Shown here piece by piece: positions 1-6,526 of a stretch of 7,833 nucleotides of DNA. The stretch comes from Candidatus Woesearchaeota archaeon. Its GTDB lineage: Archaea; Nanobdellota; Nanobdellia; Woesearchaeales; GW2011-AR4. Numbering within the stretch: position 1 is the stretch's first letter; the number at the start of each line of letters is the position of its first letter. The translations under genes were made by a program, and so were the position numbers. The notes beneath the pieces were generated by a model. The model made no database searches, had not been told where the DNA came from, and worked only from the letters and a program-made list of their open reading frames with translations. The stretch lies in contig JACPMU010000026.1 in NCBI GenBank assembly GCA_016185865.1, forward strand, positions 1 to 7,833, given 5' to 3'.

Positions 1-271
1 ATTTTAAGTCCATTATCGCCCTTAATGGCTTTATTCTTGCATCAACATTGGCTTCATGCTGCCATTCCATAAATCTTTTTGCTTCCCAGTCCCATAACGG
101 AAAAGTCATATGCTCAGCAGGCACTAGCTGAACAACAGGCATTTTTCCAAATGCATGCTCCTTCACAAACTCAAGGTCTTCTTTTGGGACAATTCCCCTT
201 ATATGGCTGCAGCAGCTTCCGCAAGCGTTGCACTTGAATTGTGGAATTTCTGATTGAATTGGAATGAACAT
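1..271 (-). CDS. CxxCxxCC (YkgJ-like) putative metal-binding protein, C-terminus cut by window edge
   Basis: An open frame runs on the minus strand from an ATG at 271 to the window edge, giving 90 residues with no stop. Near the N-terminus it reads FKCNACGSCCSHIRG, with Cys14, Cys17, Cys20 and Cys21. This CxxCxxCC pattern is typical of the YkgJ / 'zinc- or iron-chelating' (UPF0153-like) family, whose biochemical role is largely unknown; binding of Zn or an Fe-S cluster is usually assumed. The stop of the upstream NFACT-R gene lies one base before this ATG, so the two are almost certainly co-transcribed and translationally coupled. A weak ribosome-binding stretch (AAGGT) lies within the end of the upstream gene. 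The rest of the visible sequence (for example FPLWDWEAKRF) fits a small soluble protein. The family call rests on the cysteine motif, and the specific substrate is unknown. Confidence 0.75.
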   Translation of the reverse strand, partial: MFIPIQSEIPQFKCNACGSCCSHIRGIVPKEDLEFVKEHAFGKMPVVQLVPAEHMTFPLWDWEAKRFMEWQHEANVDARIKPLRAIMDLK

Positions 272-272
272 T

Positions 273-1061
273 TTATTGCTTTTTAACCTTAAAGCCCCCG
301 CTTGGCAGCGCCCTTATAATTTCATCAATCGTGCCCCCTATCTTGTGCTGGATGTATTTTGCAACCGAGCTTGATTTTTCATCGCCTTGGATTAAAACAA
401 CATACTTGTCGCAGTTTGCTTTGATTGCATCAACTGGCCCCGACATTATCTGCTGGCTTTTATTGATTCCGACTGCTAAATTTACCTTATTGCCTATGTA
501 ATTTGTCTTGCCGTAAACCATGAAAGCTCCTTTTCCCATGTACTCTCCGGCTTTTGTTTTTTTGCTTACCTGTTCAGGATTTACATAAAAAACAGAGCTT
601 GCCTGCAGCCCGAGCTTCCATGCCCTGCTGAATGTGCATGTGGCATCTGCAGTTTCTTCCTTTGTTTTTTCCCCGATTGCTTTTCCCTCGCTTTTCACAA
701 CAAAAAAAGGGCTTCCTGCCATATCTGTGTGAAAAACCAAGTCATTTGCCTCAGTGTGCTTTTTTACAACAATTTCATTGGAAGTAGCATCCCTTCCGCC
801 AACAGCCAAAAATCCCTCTGAGCTTACAAACCACCTGAATTTTTCATACCATTCCTGCTTTCTTTCCTTTAATTTCTGCTGCTTTGACTTTTCAAGCGTT
901 ATTTTTTCCTTTTTCAGCTCAAGCTCATGAAGCTTCCTGATGCTGTCATTTAATGCCTTTTCAGCTCCTTCTATTTTTTTCTTTATTTTCTTTGCCTTTT
1001 CAAAATAGGCAGCTGCGTTCTCTTCTATGCTTTTTGTTAAATCTAACACTAGCCTTGCCAT
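273..1061 (-). CDS. Stand-alone NFACT-R domain protein (C-terminal half of Rqc2/RqcH/NEMF family)
   Basis: The product has 262 residues. Residues about 10-70 form a lysine/glutamate-rich coiled coil opening with SIEENAAAYFEKAKK, which resembles the middle coiled coil of archaeal NFACT proteins. Residues about 71-200 are an NFACT-R (DUF814) domain: WYEKFRWFVSSEGFLAVGGR at 71-90, HTDMAGSPFFVVK at 111-123 and KGAFMVYGKTNYIGN at 177-191. Full-length archaeal relatives (roughly 600-700 residues) carry NFACT-N and helix-hairpin-helix domains first; here both are missing. In Rqc2/RqcH, NFACT-N holds the acidic and arginine residues needed for C-terminal tailing, so this protein should not make tails on its own. 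It may bind RNA or the ribosome, or act with a separately encoded N-terminal half. The start is supported by a TATA-like box at 1086-1097 on the same strand, giving a very short leader. The divergent neighbour leaves no room for a lost N-terminal half here. The family call is firm; the function is inferred. Confidence 0.88.
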   Translation of the reverse strand: MARLVLDLTKSIEENAAAYFEKAKKIKKKIEGAEKALNDSIRKLHELELKKEKITLEKSKQQKLKERKQEWYEKFRWFVSSEGFLAVGGRDATSNEIVVKKHTEANDLVFHTDMAGSPFFVVKSEGKAIGEKTKEETADATCTFSRAWKLGLQASSVFYVNPEQVSKKTKAGEYMGKGAFMVYGKTNYIGNKVNLAVGINKSQQIMSGPVDAIKANCDKYVVLIQGDEKSSSVAKYIQHKIGGTIDEIIRALPSGGFKVKKQ

Positions 1062-1085
1062 GTTTGATGATGGGAAGCTATATTG

Positions 1086-1097
1086 TTTTTATATTTA
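1086..1097 (-). promoter_or_regulatory. TATA box of the NFACT-R gene
   Basis: On the minus strand this reads TAAATATAAAAA. Its centre lies about 30 bases upstream of the ATG at 1061, so transcription would start within a few bases of the start codon. No Shine-Dalgarno sequence is visible, consistent with an almost leaderless mRNA. Confidence 0.5.
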
Positions 1098-1108
1098 TTC
1101 ATCATAAC

Positions 1109-1118
1109 ATTTAAATAA
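1109..1118 (+). promoter_or_regulatory. TATA box of the large membrane protein gene
   Basis: ATTTAAATAA is centred about 21 bases before the ATG at 1135 and 27 bases before a second in-frame ATG at 1141. Archaeal transcription usually starts about 25 bases downstream of the TATA centre, so the mRNA is probably leaderless. The spacing slightly favours the second ATG. The core ATTTAAAT is palindromic and could also be read on the other strand. Confidence 0.5.
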
Positions 1119-1134
1119 CCATTCCACAAAAAAC

Positions 1135-4100
1135 ATGTTGATGATTAAAAAAACAAAAGAGGTTCTTAAAAAGCTTGAGTTCGGCTTTCTGGAATTGTTT
1201 ATTGGGTTCTTCATGGTGATTGGTCTTATAGGATATTTTGGCACTTTGCCTGCAGACCTTGACTGGATTGACCATACAGTTGCATTTTTGATGTTTTCGT
1301 ATTTCTTTTACATTCTCAATATAACTTCAATACTTTTCGGAAAAACCAGTAAAACTGCTAATTTTTTGATTGTTACATCATATTTATCGCTTTTTTTCAA
1401 GGATATACTAAGCTATACACAGGCAAATGCATTCAAATTCACAGTAATAAAATTTGTTGACAAAATTTATTTATTTTTCCATGATAATTTGGCATTAACA
1501 AACCTTGTGGCATTTTACATTGGAATTATTGGAATCCTAGCTGCAAGCCTCTACCTAACCAAAAGAATAGAGATTTCCCATCCCAGCTTTTTGTATGCAA
1601 TAGCTAAAAGCCATTTCAAAAAGGGTTTAATGAAATTTGTTGCAATTTTTTTATCGCTTCTTTCATTCTACTACTTTGCTTATAACCCAATTTTGGAATG
1701 GCTCGAGTTTGTGCTTGATGATCCAATAGTTTTGGTTGGAATCATATTTTTTGTGGCCACTATTGCAAAGCATCGTTACAAATTCCACAAAAAACACATC
1801 ATATTCAGAATAGGCGATTTGGTGTGGGGCTGGTACAGGAAATTCATATCCCTTTTCCACTACAAAAAAACTCTGCCTCTGGCGATATCTGGGCTTTTAA
1901 TACTGCATGCCTTGTCGGATTTGGGAGTATTCGGGTATTCCCTGATATTCCTCAAGGAGAATTTTTACCTTGAATTTTTGAAAAGCGAGCATATTCCATT
2001 CCTAAAGCTGTTTATTGAAGATACGAAAAGCATGCCAAGCTTTGCCGCAATACCATTGTTCATTGATTACGCGCTTAATGCATTGTCGCTCATAGTGTTT
2101 TTGCTGATTCCTGTGATTGTTTGGGTGCAGATGTTCTCGCAAAAAAAAATGCACTTCAGCAGGGTATTTTTGTTTTTCATTTATTCCTCTGCTGCGGCTT
2201 ATATGCTGCTGCCCGGCTATGTAATAACCCCAATAACCGAACTGTCAACAAGGGAAGGAATATCACTGGGAGGAGTCGATATTTTATCAGCCTCGCTGCT
2301 GGAAAGCAAATCAATTCTTGATGAATTTTTCCCGAACAAGACCATGGTTATAACTGCAGTCTCATTGATATCAATAATATTCGGATTGGCTGTCTACCTG
2401 CTAAGCTCGAAGCCCAAGGTTAAAAAGGAGCTGTATGCGCTTTCAATTATCGGCAGCCTTGTATTTTATGCCTTGTACATTTTCTATTTCTTCAGCGGCC
2501 TGCTGGATTTTTATGACGGCAAATTGCTCGAAATATTCATTCCGCACTTTCTGATATTCATGGTGCTGGTGGTTTTCCTCATTATGTCTATACTTTTTTA
2601 TATTGGAGGTTACTTGATGTTTTTATACGAGATAGTGATGGAGTACCACAAAAGAAAAGGGTCTGAGCCGATTGACGAGGAATTGGTTGCCGCAATCAGG
2701 AAAATAAAAAAGTTTGAGAAAGGAATGATGAAGCCGAAAAAAGCCCAGATTATAGGGGAAGTATTCAAGTACGGCATGGTGGGTGTGTTTTCAATTGTCA
2801 TACTTATTGCGGGCTATAAGCTTGTAAATGTTGTAAAGGAAAGGGCATGCAACACTGAAATTGCGAAGTTTGAGATTGACCTGAGGAATCTGGACAAAAG
2901 TGTGCGGTTTGGCGCAAAGGAACTGAGAAGTTCTGACGCACCCTGCAAGGCTGACAGCATATATTTCTTTGACTTGAACAAGACAATAAACCCTGAAAAT
3001 TTCAAGAGCATTCCGATTATAAAGGACACGCTCAAAAGCAAAGGCAATAACAACATTTTTTTGGTCAAGAATGGCGAAGTCATCCGTTCGTTCTATGCCG
3101 GCAATCTTGACATGGTGTACCCTTACCACATATGCTTTATTCCCAAATTTGACAGCATATCCTTCTTCATAGAGGGCGCAGGAAGCTCTGCAAAAATTGC
3201 AGGCTCATGTGACCAGCCTGAGTGCACATTCATCCCGATAGACATAAGCGAGGATGAAATGAGAAAAATAGCAAAAGAGGCTGTCGAGTTCGGCTGCGAA
3301 AAGTGCCGCGGGATTGAGGAAGAATTGCCAAATATAAGGCTTACAAAGCAGAATGTTGAAATGCTCAGGAAGTTCAGCTTCTGCGACGGCATCACCGATG
3401 TTCAGATCATAATAAGGCCAAAAAAGGGAAAAGAGGCAAAAGACTTCACATTCTTTGAGTTTATCCCAAAGGAATGCATTGAGGACTTAAATGCGTACCT
3501 TGCTGAAAACATAGAGGGAAATGTTGAAATAATAAGCGACCCTTTGATAATGTGGCACTTTGACAGCGTCATCAAAGAGCAGAAGATATCATATAAGTTG
3601 AATATCAACCTTGACGACGAGTGCAGGCAGGCGATAAAAGGGCTTGGGGTTGCGGAGTTCGTTGAACAACAGGAAATTGGTTTAGGAATAGAGAACACTG
3701 CACCAACAATCAGCGGTTTCCAGGACGTGTCATTATCCGGAGTAAAAATGCACGAGAATGTCATTGCGAATTTACTGAAATACGCGCAGGACAGGGAAAC
3801 AGATGCAAAAGATCTTATTTATGACATAATTGAGCAGACAAATCCAAGCCTTGTCAACTGCGTCATAGACACTGAAAAGCATCTGGATTGCGAAGTAAAG
3901 CAAAACACAGATGGAGTTTCAAAAATCACCATACAGGTTGATGACAGGGAATTAAGGGACTCTGCAAGCTTCAATGTGCAAGTTTCCAGATTCTGCCAGA
4001 ACAGGGCAAGAAAAATATGCGTTGGTAACAGCGCTTACTGGATTGACAGCTGCGGCAGCCAGCAGGAGCTTTTCAAAGCGTGCGCATCAGACGAAATTTG

Positions 4101-4302
4101 CGAGGCTGGCGAATGTGAGAAAAGATGCACGCCGAATGCCGGAAAAAGATGTGAAGGTGATAAAATATACTGGTATGACAGCTGCGGCAAAAAAGGCTCT
4201 TTGTATTATGACTGCAGGGAGCAAAATCTTGTAAGGAATCAATGCATAGAACAGCAATGCTGCATTGGAATTGGGGCGCTGCGTGATTGCGTATCTCCAT
4301 AA
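1135..4302 (+). CDS. Giant polytopic membrane protein with cadherin-like and Cys-rich YW-DSCG extracytoplasmic modules
   Basis: The product has 1055 residues and no function I can name. Residues 1-500 are strongly hydrophobic, with about eleven predicted membrane helices (for example near 17-38, 46-68, 120-141, 164-184, 245-268, 311-332, 403-424, 433-456 and 468-500). A charged cytoplasmic-looking linker (502-540) precedes a last helix at about 545-565. The remaining ~490 residues look extracytoplasmic. Residues 571-690 are a mixed domain containing IYFFDLNKTINPENF. Residues about 735-840 contain IIIRPKKGKE and DPLIMWHFDSV, resembling a domain repeated in archaeal surface proteins. Residues 853-950 (NTAPTISGFQDVSLSG) resemble a cadherin/tandem-95 type Ig-like domain. 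Two cysteine repeats follow (954-994 and 998-1042), each with YW-DSCG. The paired cysteines suggest disulfides outside the cell. The gene is monocistronic, with its own TATA box and a 39-base gap to the next gene. The start could be 1135 or 1141. A surface, adhesion or transport role is possible but unproven. Confidence 0.85.
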   Translation: MLMIKKTKEVLKKLEFGFLELFIGFFMVIGLIGYFGTLPADLDWIDHTVAFLMFSYFFYILNITSILFGKTSKTANFLIVTSYLSLFFKDILSYTQANAFKFTVIKFVDKIYLFFHDNLALTNLVAFYIGIIGILAASLYLTKRIEISHPSFLYAIAKSHFKKGLMKFVAIFLSLLSFYYFAYNPILEWLEFVLDDPIVLVGIIFFVATIAKHRYKFHKKHIIFRIGDLVWGWYRKFISLFHYKKTLPLAISGLLILHALSDLGVFGYSLIFLKENFYLEFLKSEHIPFLKLFIEDTKSMPSFAAIPLFIDYALNALSLIVFLLIPVIVWVQMFSQKKMHFSRVFLFFIYSSAAAYMLLPGYVITPITELSTREGISLGGVDILSASLLESKSILDEFFPNKTMVITAVSLISIIFGLAVYLLSSKPKVKKELYALSIIGSLVFYALYIFYFFSGLLDFYDGKLLEIFIPHFLIFMVLVVFLIMSILFYIGGYLMFLYEIVMEYHKRKGSEPIDEELVAAIRKIKKFEKGMMKPKKAQIIGEVFKYGMVGVFSIVILIAGYKLVNVVKERACNTEIAKFEIDLRNLDKSVRFGAKELRSSDAPCKADSIYFFDLNKTINPENFKSIPIIKDTLKSKGNNNIFLVKNGEVIRSFYAGNLDMVYPYHICFIPKFDSISFFIEGAGSSAKIAGSCDQPECTFIPIDISEDEMRKIAKEAVEFGCEKCRGIEEELPNIRLTKQNVEMLRKFSFCDGITDVQIIIRPKKGKEAKDFTFFEFIPKECIEDLNAYLAENIEGNVEIISDPLIMWHFDSVIKEQKISYKLNINLDDECRQAIKGLGVAEFVEQQEIGLGIENTAPTISGFQDVSLSGVKMHENVIANLLKYAQDRETDAKDLIYDIIEQTNPSLVNCVIDTEKHLDCEVKQNTDGVSKITIQVDDRELRDSASFNVQVSRFCQNRARKICVGNSAYWIDSCGSQQELFKACASDEICEAGECEKRCTPNAGKRCEGDKIYWYDSCGKKGSLYYDCREQNLVRNQCIEQQCCIGIGALRDCVSP
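3994..4260 (+). repeat. Two tandem cysteine-rich YW-DSCG modules in the membrane protein
   Basis: Codons 954-994 and 998-1042 encode two divergent copies of one module. The first cysteines are spaced identically: C-x7-C-x10-C-x9-C in both (Cys954/962/973/983 and Cys998/1006/1017/1027). Each copy has YW, then I or Y, then DSCG around the third cysteine. Each copy ends in a C-x4-C pair after a spacer of 5 residues (first copy) or 9 residues (second copy). The similarity is at protein level; the DNA copies have diverged. Confidence 0.75.
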
Positions 4303-4310
4303 ACAATAAT

Positions 4311-4320
4311 ATTTATAAAA
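4311..4320 (+). promoter_or_regulatory. TATA box of the HIT gene pair
   Basis: ATTTATAAAA is centred about 26 bases before the ATG at 4342, the distance expected if transcription starts on the start codon itself. No Shine-Dalgarno sequence lies in front of this ATG, so a leaderless mRNA is likely. Confidence 0.65.
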
Positions 4321-4341
4321 AATCATGGTTCATTGTGAAAT

Positions 4342-4965
4342 ATGGCAGAGCAAAACATAAGCCAGGAGCAGCTGAAGGCGCTGCAGGAAAAAATAAAAAA
4401 CATGAGCCCTGAAGAGCTGAAAGAGTTCCAGAAAAAACAATGTGTATTCTGCCAGATAATTGCAGGCAAAGTCCAGTCAAGAAAAGTTTATGAGGATGAA
4501 AAAGCACTAGCTATTCTTGATATAAACCCTTCCAACCCGGGTCATATTCTTCTTCTGACCAAAGAGCATTACTCAATCATGCCGCAAGTCCCTGACGATG
4601 AGGTTGCCCATGTTTTCATGGTGGCAAAAGCACTTTCCAATGCGATGCTGCGCTCAATTGACGCGCAAGGAACTAACATTATTGCTGCAAACGGGGTTGC
4701 AGCAGGGCAGAGGGCACAGCATTTCATGGTGCACATAATCCCGAGAAAGGAGAACGACGGCATTAATTTTGTCTTGCCGCAAAAGTCAATGGAGCAAAAA
4801 GAGATTGAGGCTGTTGGCAACAGGCTGATTGCCGCATTAGGGGGAGCAGCTGCAAAAGAGGAGGAAAAGCCTGTGATTCCGCTCAAGCTCCAGGAGCCTG
4901 AAAAGAAAGAAGGCAAAGGCAGCATCGACCTTGACGACATATCAAAAATACTGGGTGTTAAATAA
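4342..4965 (+). CDS. HIT-family protein 1, triad nucleophile His replaced by Met
   Basis: The product has 207 residues. Residues 1-33 are a charged helical extension not found in minimal HIT proteins (about 110-140 residues). The HIT domain spans about 34-145. It has the CxxC pair Cys34/Cys37 (CVFCQII), VYEDEKALAILDINP, GHILL with His68, and His76 in the TKEHY segment that usually completes a Zn site. The triad region reads GQRAQHFMVHIIPR. Aligned to the canonical H-x-H-x-H, the first and third histidines are His127 and His131, but the middle position is Met129. In Hint and Fhit the middle histidine is the nucleophile that forms the nucleotidyl intermediate, so classical hydrolase or transferase activity is doubtful. 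A 60-residue tail ends in the acidic/hydrophobic GSIDLDDISKILGVK. The stop overlaps the next start by one base (TAATG), so the pair forms an operon. Nucleotide binding remains plausible; the substrate is unknown. Confidence 0.88.
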   Translation: MAEQNISQEQLKALQEKIKNMSPEELKEFQKKQCVFCQIIAGKVQSRKVYEDEKALAILDINPSNPGHILLLTKEHYSIMPQVPDDEVAHVFMVAKALSNAMLRSIDAQGTNIIAANGVAAGQRAQHFMVHIIPRKENDGINFVLPQKSMEQKEIEAVGNRLIAALGGAAAKEEEKPVIPLKLQEPEKKEGKGSIDLDDISKILGVK

Positions 4966-5501
4966 TGGCAGCAAGAGAAGCATGCCTGGTTTGCCAGATT
5001 ATAGGAAACAATATTCCCTCAAAGAAAATTTATGAAGATGAATTTGCCATGGCGGTGCTTGACGTCAACGGCGCCAATCCGGGGCACTGCTTTGTAATGC
5101 CAAAAAACCATTATCCCATTATCGAGCAGGTGCCTGATTCCGAGATAGGAAGGCTTTTTCAGGTCTCCAATAAAATTTCAAGCGCAATATTTGAATCTCT
5201 TGGAGCCCAAGGCACAAACATATTTGTTGCAAACGGCGTTCCTGCAGGCCAGACTGTGGCTCATTTCACAATCAATGTCATTCCCAGAAAGGAGAATGAC
5301 GGCATTAACCTGCAGTGGCAGCCCAAGCAGCTGAGCGAGGAGGAGATGTCCACTGTCGAGCTTAAACTGAAAGAACAGACAAAGAACATTGGCTATTTCC
5401 AGAAAGATGAGAAAAAGCCAAGAATGCATGCGCCAAAGCAAAAGACGATTTCTGAAGAGGAAGAGGAATATTTTACAAGGCAGATGAGAAGGCTGCCTTA
5501 G
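4965..5501 (+). CDS. HIT-family protein 2, paralogue with triad degenerated to H-x-T-x-N
   Basis: The product has 178 residues, with the HIT domain at about 5-120. It keeps the CxxC pair Cys7/Cys10, IYEDEFAMAVLDVN, GHCFVMPKNHYPII (His41, His49) and a long block like its upstream neighbour: AQGTNIFVANGVPAGQ, then IPRKENDGIN. These shared blocks show that the two genes arose by tandem duplication or descend from a close common ancestor. The triad reads AHFTINVIPR: His100 is kept, but the catalytic position is Thr102 and the third histidine is Asn104. It is thus even further from an active HIT enzyme than HIT protein 1. The tail (about 120-178) is highly charged, with EEEEEYFTRQMRRLP at the end. 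Translation is probably coupled through the one-base TAATG overlap. A likely role is a non-catalytic partner or nucleotide sensor, perhaps forming a heterodimer with HIT protein 1, since HIT proteins of the Hint branch are dimers. This role is inferred. Confidence 0.87.
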   Translation: MAAREACLVCQIIGNNIPSKKIYEDEFAMAVLDVNGANPGHCFVMPKNHYPIIEQVPDSEIGRLFQVSNKISSAIFESLGAQGTNIFVANGVPAGQTVAHFTINVIPRKENDGINLQWQPKQLSEEEMSTVELKLKEQTKNIGYFQKDEKKPRMHAPKQKTISEEEEEYFTRQMRRLP

Positions 5502-5510
5502 GGAGCATAT

Positions 5511-6434
5511 TTACAAAAGCCACACTAGAGGATTCCCAAACATCAAAGTCACAATAAAAGCCAGCAAAAAGCTCGGTACAAACGGAATTCCCTCTTTGAT
5601 TAAGATTTTTTTGACTTTTCTTTTTTTGTAAAACTCAATCAGCTTCCTTATCTGGCTTTTGCTGATTCCCAAATCCTTTGGCCCGCAAATGTACTGCTTG
5701 CTGACATAAACATCATTTACAATCCAGTCACCCTCTGTAAGTTTGTTTGGCTCTACAGATTTGTACATTGCTGATTTTTCAATTGCCTTGACAAAAATCC
5801 AAAGGTAAAAAGTAGTCAAAGCCAAAAATGCCAGTAATAGGATTAAGATTTTGATATAAGTCTGCCAGATTGTTGGAAATTCATTGATTAAAAAGAAAGC
5901 AACTGATAACAAAGCCAAAAATGCTATCATGAATTTTTTAAACCTGACAATATTTTTTTGCAAGAGTGTTTTTCTGACCTCCATAAAAAATTTCTTCTTG
6001 TTTTTGGCAGCAAGGTAAATGCTCCAGAACAAGCCGTATATTGCGCCTATAAGCAATGCATTTATAAAAAAACCAAGCAAAAACTGCGGCTCCTGGAAGC
6101 TCACGTCAATGCCGATCATTGCCCCTAATCCCATTATCATCTTTCTGTCTCCTCCCCCCCACTGGCCTGCATAGAACATGATGTACGCAATGCCGAAGAA
6201 TATCGCCAAGCCTATAATGCTGTTTATTATAAAAAAAGAGTCTGAATAAACGGCTGAAAACAACAGATTTAATCCGAGCCCTGAAATTACAAGCCCGTAA
6301 TTAACCCAGTCAGGAACTTCTCTCGTCTTCAAGTCAGTTATTGAGCCGATGAAAAGGGCAATAAAAGACAGCACATAAGCTATGGCAACAGGAATAAAAT
6401 CAATCCCAAGCCATGCTATTCTGTCATAAATCAT
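5511..6434 (-). CDS. Archaeal type IV prepilin / preflagellin peptidase (A24 family aspartic protease)
   Basis: The product has 307 residues from the ATG at 6434. It is an integral membrane aspartic protease that would cleave the class III signal peptide of archaeal pilins or archaellins. The two catalytic aspartates are visible. Asp34 lies in SITDLKTREVPDWVNYG at the cytoplasmic end of the first membrane helix region, and Asp96 lies in GQWGGGDRKMIMGLGAMIG, the GxGD motif. Further helices are at about 12-30, 45-62, 68-88, 118-142, 166-183, 193-216 and 288-305. A soluble segment (about 220-283) containing EGDWIVNDVYV and GPKDLGISKSQI, followed by EGIPFVPSFLLAF, matches the longer archaeal members. 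An in-frame TTG at 6452 would add six residues, but the TATA box at 6458-6466 places the transcription start on the ATG. The gene converges on the HIT genes with only nine bases between stops. No pilin or assembly ATPase gene lies in the window, so the substrate is unknown. Confidence 0.9.
   Translation of the reverse strand: MIYDRIAWLGIDFIPVAIAYVLSFIALFIGSITDLKTREVPDWVNYGLVISGLGLNLLFSAVYSDSFFIINSIIGLAIFFGIAYIMFYAGQWGGGDRKMIMGLGAMIGIDVSFQEPQFLLGFFINALLIGAIYGLFWSIYLAAKNKKKFFMEVRKTLLQKNIVRFKKFMIAFLALLSVAFFLINEFPTIWQTYIKILILLLAFLALTTFYLWIFVKAIEKSAMYKSVEPNKLTEGDWIVNDVYVSKQYICGPKDLGISKSQIRKLIEFYKKRKVKKILIKEGIPFVPSFLLAFIVTLMFGNPLVWLL
5606..5627 (+). terminator. Possible oligo-T terminator of the HIT operon, inside the convergent gene
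   Basis: Two runs of seven T and one of four T lie on the plus strand about 105-125 bases past the HIT stop codon. Archaeal RNA polymerase terminates at such T-runs. They also encode, on the other strand, the lysine-rich segment KKRKVKKILIK of the peptidase, so they may be fortuitous. No closer T-run follows the HIT genes. Confidence 0.25.
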
Positions 6435-6457
6435 TTTTAAACCAGAAAGCAAGCGTG

Positions 6458-6466
6458 TTTATAATA
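6458..6466 (-). promoter_or_regulatory. TATA box of the prepilin peptidase gene
   Basis: The minus strand reads TATTATAAA, centred about 28 bases upstream of the ATG at 6434. This predicts a leaderless transcript and is the main reason for preferring ATG 6434 over the upstream TTG at 6452. Confidence 0.6.
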
Positions 6467-6499
6467 TTTTTTATTTGCCATCGCTGCCAACCGCAACGC

Positions 6500-6508
6500 T
6501 TATAAATA
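6500..6508 (+). promoter_or_regulatory. TATA box of the L7Ae-S28e operon
   Basis: TTATAAATA is the best TATA match in the window. Transcription should start near 6530, leaving about 10 bases before an ATG at 6541 but about 90 bases before the preferred L7Ae start at 6619. It lies back-to-back with the peptidase promoter at 6458-6466. Confidence 0.65.
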
Positions 6509-6526
6509 GAGTTTTACTTCCTAAAC

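Noticed and set aside
2791..3764. Several minus-strand frames of 60-120 codons
   Set aside because: They are shadows of the 1055-residue gene, whose plus-strand frame has clear membrane helices and domains throughout.
4073..4507. Minus-strand frames across the end of the membrane gene and the start of the HIT gene
   Set aside because: They are antisense to two supported genes and to the TATA box at 4311, with no domain match.
4569..4940. 123-codon minus-strand frame antisense to HIT protein 1
   Set aside because: It is Ser/Ala/Pro-rich shadow sequence of a conserved HIT domain, with no signals of its own.
5605..5630. T-runs considered as evidence of a recent insertion or low-complexity repeat
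   Set aside because: They are the complement of lysine codons in a conserved charged segment of the peptidase, so coding explains them; only a possible secondary terminator role is kept.
6435..6452. TTG start extending the prepilin peptidase by six residues
   Set aside because: The TATA box at 6458-6466 places the transcription start at about 6436, after this codon, and the ATG at 6434 fits the family N-terminus.
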